A model generated the notes under the pieces. The model was not told the origin of the DNA. It worked only from the letters and a program-made list of their open reading frames with translations, and did not search any database. Below, in pieces: positions 28,365-30,028 of a stretch of DNA of 30,028 nucleotides. Origin of the DNA: a virus. Where the stretch lies: IMG/VR virus record IMGVR_UViG_3300010354_000026, positions 1 through 30,028 of that record. One strand, written 5' to 3'. Numbering within the stretch: the first letter of the stretch is position 1; every line of letters begins with the position of its first letter. The position numbers and the translations under genes were made by a program.

Positions 28365-29804
28365 TTAACCCAGATCATCCCAGGTTAATGTGCCTAAACT
28401 GTCCCAAGTTGGGAATGCCTGTGTAATTCTTATGGTATTAGCATCAGGTGCTGATACCGTGATGCCTGCACCTGCATCAATTCTCACTGAATCTGTGGAT
28501 GCATCTGATCCTGTTAATGTTAAAAATGCATTGCCGGCCGATGTGGCTGTGGCTGAAATGTTATAGGATTTGCCTCCCGGAGCATTGACCCATAAACCAC
28601 TTGATCCCACATAGACCAAGGTATGTCCATCTTGAGGAGATGAAATGGCCACATCGTGTATCTCTGCTAATTCATAACCATTCTGCACTTTGACAAAAAC
28701 TCTACCATTACCACTGCCTACTACTTCTACCACTGCAATATAGACCAAATGATTGGGTGCATAAGGTTTGGTAGCAGTCAATGTGCCTGCGGTAGCACCA
28801 AGATACAGTTGTTGTCCTGCGGAATAGGCAGATGTGTCTATGTTCTTTAATAGACCTTGACTGATCACAAAACCTTTATTGCCTGCGGTGATATTTGATG
28901 CGGCCAGACCCAAAGTCTGTGCTGAAGTGGCATCTGAAGTGTTATCGGCCAGTTTCACTGACACAGTATTTGATGACGATCCAAAGGCATACACTGGTTG
29001 GCCTTTGTTAATGGTAAAACTTTCAGCATTGGTCACATAGATCCTGATATTATCCACAGGTTCAAATGCAGTCTGTCCTGCACCGTCTGTGGTTAGGACT
29101 GCACGATCCTGTCCATCTGCCTGAGGCCAAGAAATACCATCTAAAACTATGCTGCCAGTGCCATTTGGTGTCACTGAGATATTGCCATTGCTGTCAGTGC
29201 TGGTGATACTATTGCCGTTGACATTGATGTTGTCTATCTGCAGTTCAGGTGCGGCGGTTTTTTTGTTGAAGTTCCACGAATCATCAGTGTCTTCATATAA
29301 AATCGTGGCAGCAGTGGCAGGTCCTTCCAAGGTAATGCCACCTCCATCGGCTGCGGCAGCATTTGCAGCACCTTTGGCCAGGGTGATATTTTTATCATCT
29401 ACATCCAGAGTCGTTGAATTGATTGTAGTTGTAGTTCCATCAACTTGGAGATCGCCTGAAATAATGACCTTTCCAGTGCCGTTGGGAGCCAAGGTGATAT
29501 TGCCATTAGAGGTACTAACCAAGGAATAACCATTAACATCTAAATTTCCTCCTAGTTGAGGTGAAGTGTCCCGTAGAACTGAAGCATCGAATCCAATGCT
29601 CTTACTGCTCACTGAGGCGTTGATTGTAATACCATCTACTGCCACAAAAGTAGTAGTGTCATTGAGGTCGTTGACCACTGTATCATCACCTTGAACGGCG
29701 ATGCTGATCGTAGAGTCTCTGAGATTTTGTAGACTGGTGTCTACTTCTGTAAAGGTCAGTGCAGAACCCTTAACCGTCCTTTTGTAAATTACTGGTTTCG
29801 TCAT
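28365..29804 (-). CDS. Tail fibre protein with NGxITxxPNGTG repeats
   Basis: 479 residues from the ATG at 29804 (GAGG six bases upstream); the longer frame to 29852 has no ribosome site. Near residues 97-116 it carries NGNITLAPNGTGKVIISGDL and at about 205-220 NGNISVTPNGTGSIVLDG. Between them lies DGTTTTINSTTLDVDDKNIT, a shaft pattern frequent in fibres of aquatic myo- and siphoviruses. Later parts contain a Gly/Ala-rich YLGATAGTL segment. The C-terminus repeats TWDSLGTLTWDDLG. Its first 35 bases overlap the end of the Rossmann-like gene. Confidence 0.85.
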   Translation of the reverse strand: MTKPVIYKRTVKGSALTFTEVDTSLQNLRDSTISIAVQGDDTVVNDLNDTTTFVAVDGITINASVSSKSIGFDASVLRDTSPQLGGNLDVNGYSLVSTSNGNITLAPNGTGKVIISGDLQVDGTTTTINSTTLDVDDKNITLAKGAANAAAADGGGITLEGPATAATILYEDTDDSWNFNKKTAAPELQIDNINVNGNSITSTDSNGNISVTPNGTGSIVLDGISWPQADGQDRAVLTTDGAGQTAFEPVDNIRIYVTNAESFTINKGQPVYAFGSSSNTVSVKLADNTSDATSAQTLGLAASNITAGNKGFVISQGLLKNIDTSAYSAGQQLYLGATAGTLTATKPYAPNHLVYIAVVEVVGSGNGRVFVKVQNGYELAEIHDVAISSPQDGHTLVYVGSSGLWVNAPGGKSYNISATATSAGNAFLTLTGSDASTDSVRIDAGAGITVSAPDANTIRITQAFPTWDSLGTLTWDDLG

Positions 29805-30028
29805 CGTTAGCCTCGGTGATATGATATTTATTGAGGAACGATTTTGCCACATCTACAGTCATGGTTTCTAGACCATCTACTGCATGATCCCAAACTACAC
29901 GCAGTCTGCCTGGGTATTTTTGATTTAATTCATAGAGAGTTTGACGATGCCGTTGATGTATGTTGGCTTTAGAACCATTGGCATGCCAGGGATAAAGGTT
30001 CTGATAAAGAGTTTCACAGTGACCACCA
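29770..30028 (-). CDS. Rossmann-like DUF115/MptE-type protein, C-terminal part
   Basis: The C-terminal codons of the gene that begins at 473 and crosses the circle join; bases 29906-30028 repeat bases 1-123. The tail has VWDHAVDGLETMTVDVAKSF, then LNKYHITEANDDETSN, and ends at TAA 29772-29770. It overlaps the start of the first fibre gene (29804) by 35 bases, and the fibre promoter box (29825-29834) lies inside it. Confidence 0.75.
   Translation of the reverse strand, partial: GGHCETLYQNLYPWHANGSKANIHQRHRQTLYELNQKYPGRLRVVWDHAVDGLETMTVDVAKSFLNKYHITEANDDETSNLQKDG
29823..29834 (-). promoter_or_regulatory. TAAATA-type box before the first late gene
   Basis: TCAATAAATATC on the minus strand (29834-29823), 21 bases from core to the ATG at 29804. 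The downstream part AAATATCATAT is shared with the element at 17397-17406. It lies within the end of the upstream gene. Confidence 0.5.
29906..30028. repeat. Terminal direct repeat, right copy
   Basis: Identical to bases 1-123; see the left copy. The window should be treated as a 29,905-bp circle. Confidence 0.95.

Noticed and set aside
1-30028. CRISPR arrays, insertion sequences, integrase with attachment sites
   Set aside because: No spaced repeats of the right size, no transposase or integrase motifs, and no candidate att core were seen.

Overview
The window is a complete small tailed-phage genome. Bases 1-123 are repeated exactly at 29906-30028, so the sequence closes on itself as a circle (or circularly permuted molecule) of 29,905 bp, and one gene (473 leftwards through base 1 to 29770) runs across the join. 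Gene content is that of a long-tailed, siphovirus-like Caudoviricetes phage: HK97-type capsid, gpG/gpGT tail chaperone with a frameshift, tail tube, a 1118-residue tape measure and a tail tip of the J type. The fibre and LamG proteins resemble those common in phages of aquatic bacteria. The host cannot be named from the sequence.

Layout. The late genes are all on the minus strand and are transcribed from about 29.8 kb down to 6.2 kb. In transcription order they are: fibres and LamG proteins (29804-23825), fibre-tail adaptor, TerS, a small membrane protein, TerL, portal, a run of tiny Lys/Arg-rich proteins, scaffold, major capsid protein, two terminators, connector, tail terminator, tail tube, gpG/gpGT, tape measure, tail tip, a last fibre, small genes and a terminator at about 6.1 kb. 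The left 6 kb differs. It is visibly richer in G+C (hand-counted 60-base lines give about 57% there against about 28-30% in the tail genes). It has genes on both strands and unusually long non-coding, hairpin-rich stretches.

The left arm holds a plus-strand unit (1134-1963: small unknown, lipoprotein, unknown; intrinsic terminator at 2082-2107). A consensus sigma70 promoter (TTGACC-17-TATAAT) then drives a ParB-like GQHR protein. Minus-strand genes encode a methyltransferase-like protein, a possible glycosyltransferase, a Rossmann-like sugar or nucleotide enzyme and small proteins. No DNA polymerase, helicase, primase, integrase or endolysin can be recognised anywhere in the circle.

The most interesting content is RNA-like. 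(1) A gene-free stretch of 590 bases (3161-3750) holds a 25-bp long-range stem plus many local stems and possible pseudoknots, and its two mismatches are G-U pairs only on the plus strand. It looks like a large ornate phage RNA. (2) A separate plus-strand RNA of about 195 nt (5520-5716) has a 12-bp stem, a perfect three-way junction and an intrinsic terminator. (3) A short minus-strand element after the capsid gene has mutually exclusive hairpins lying between two terminators.
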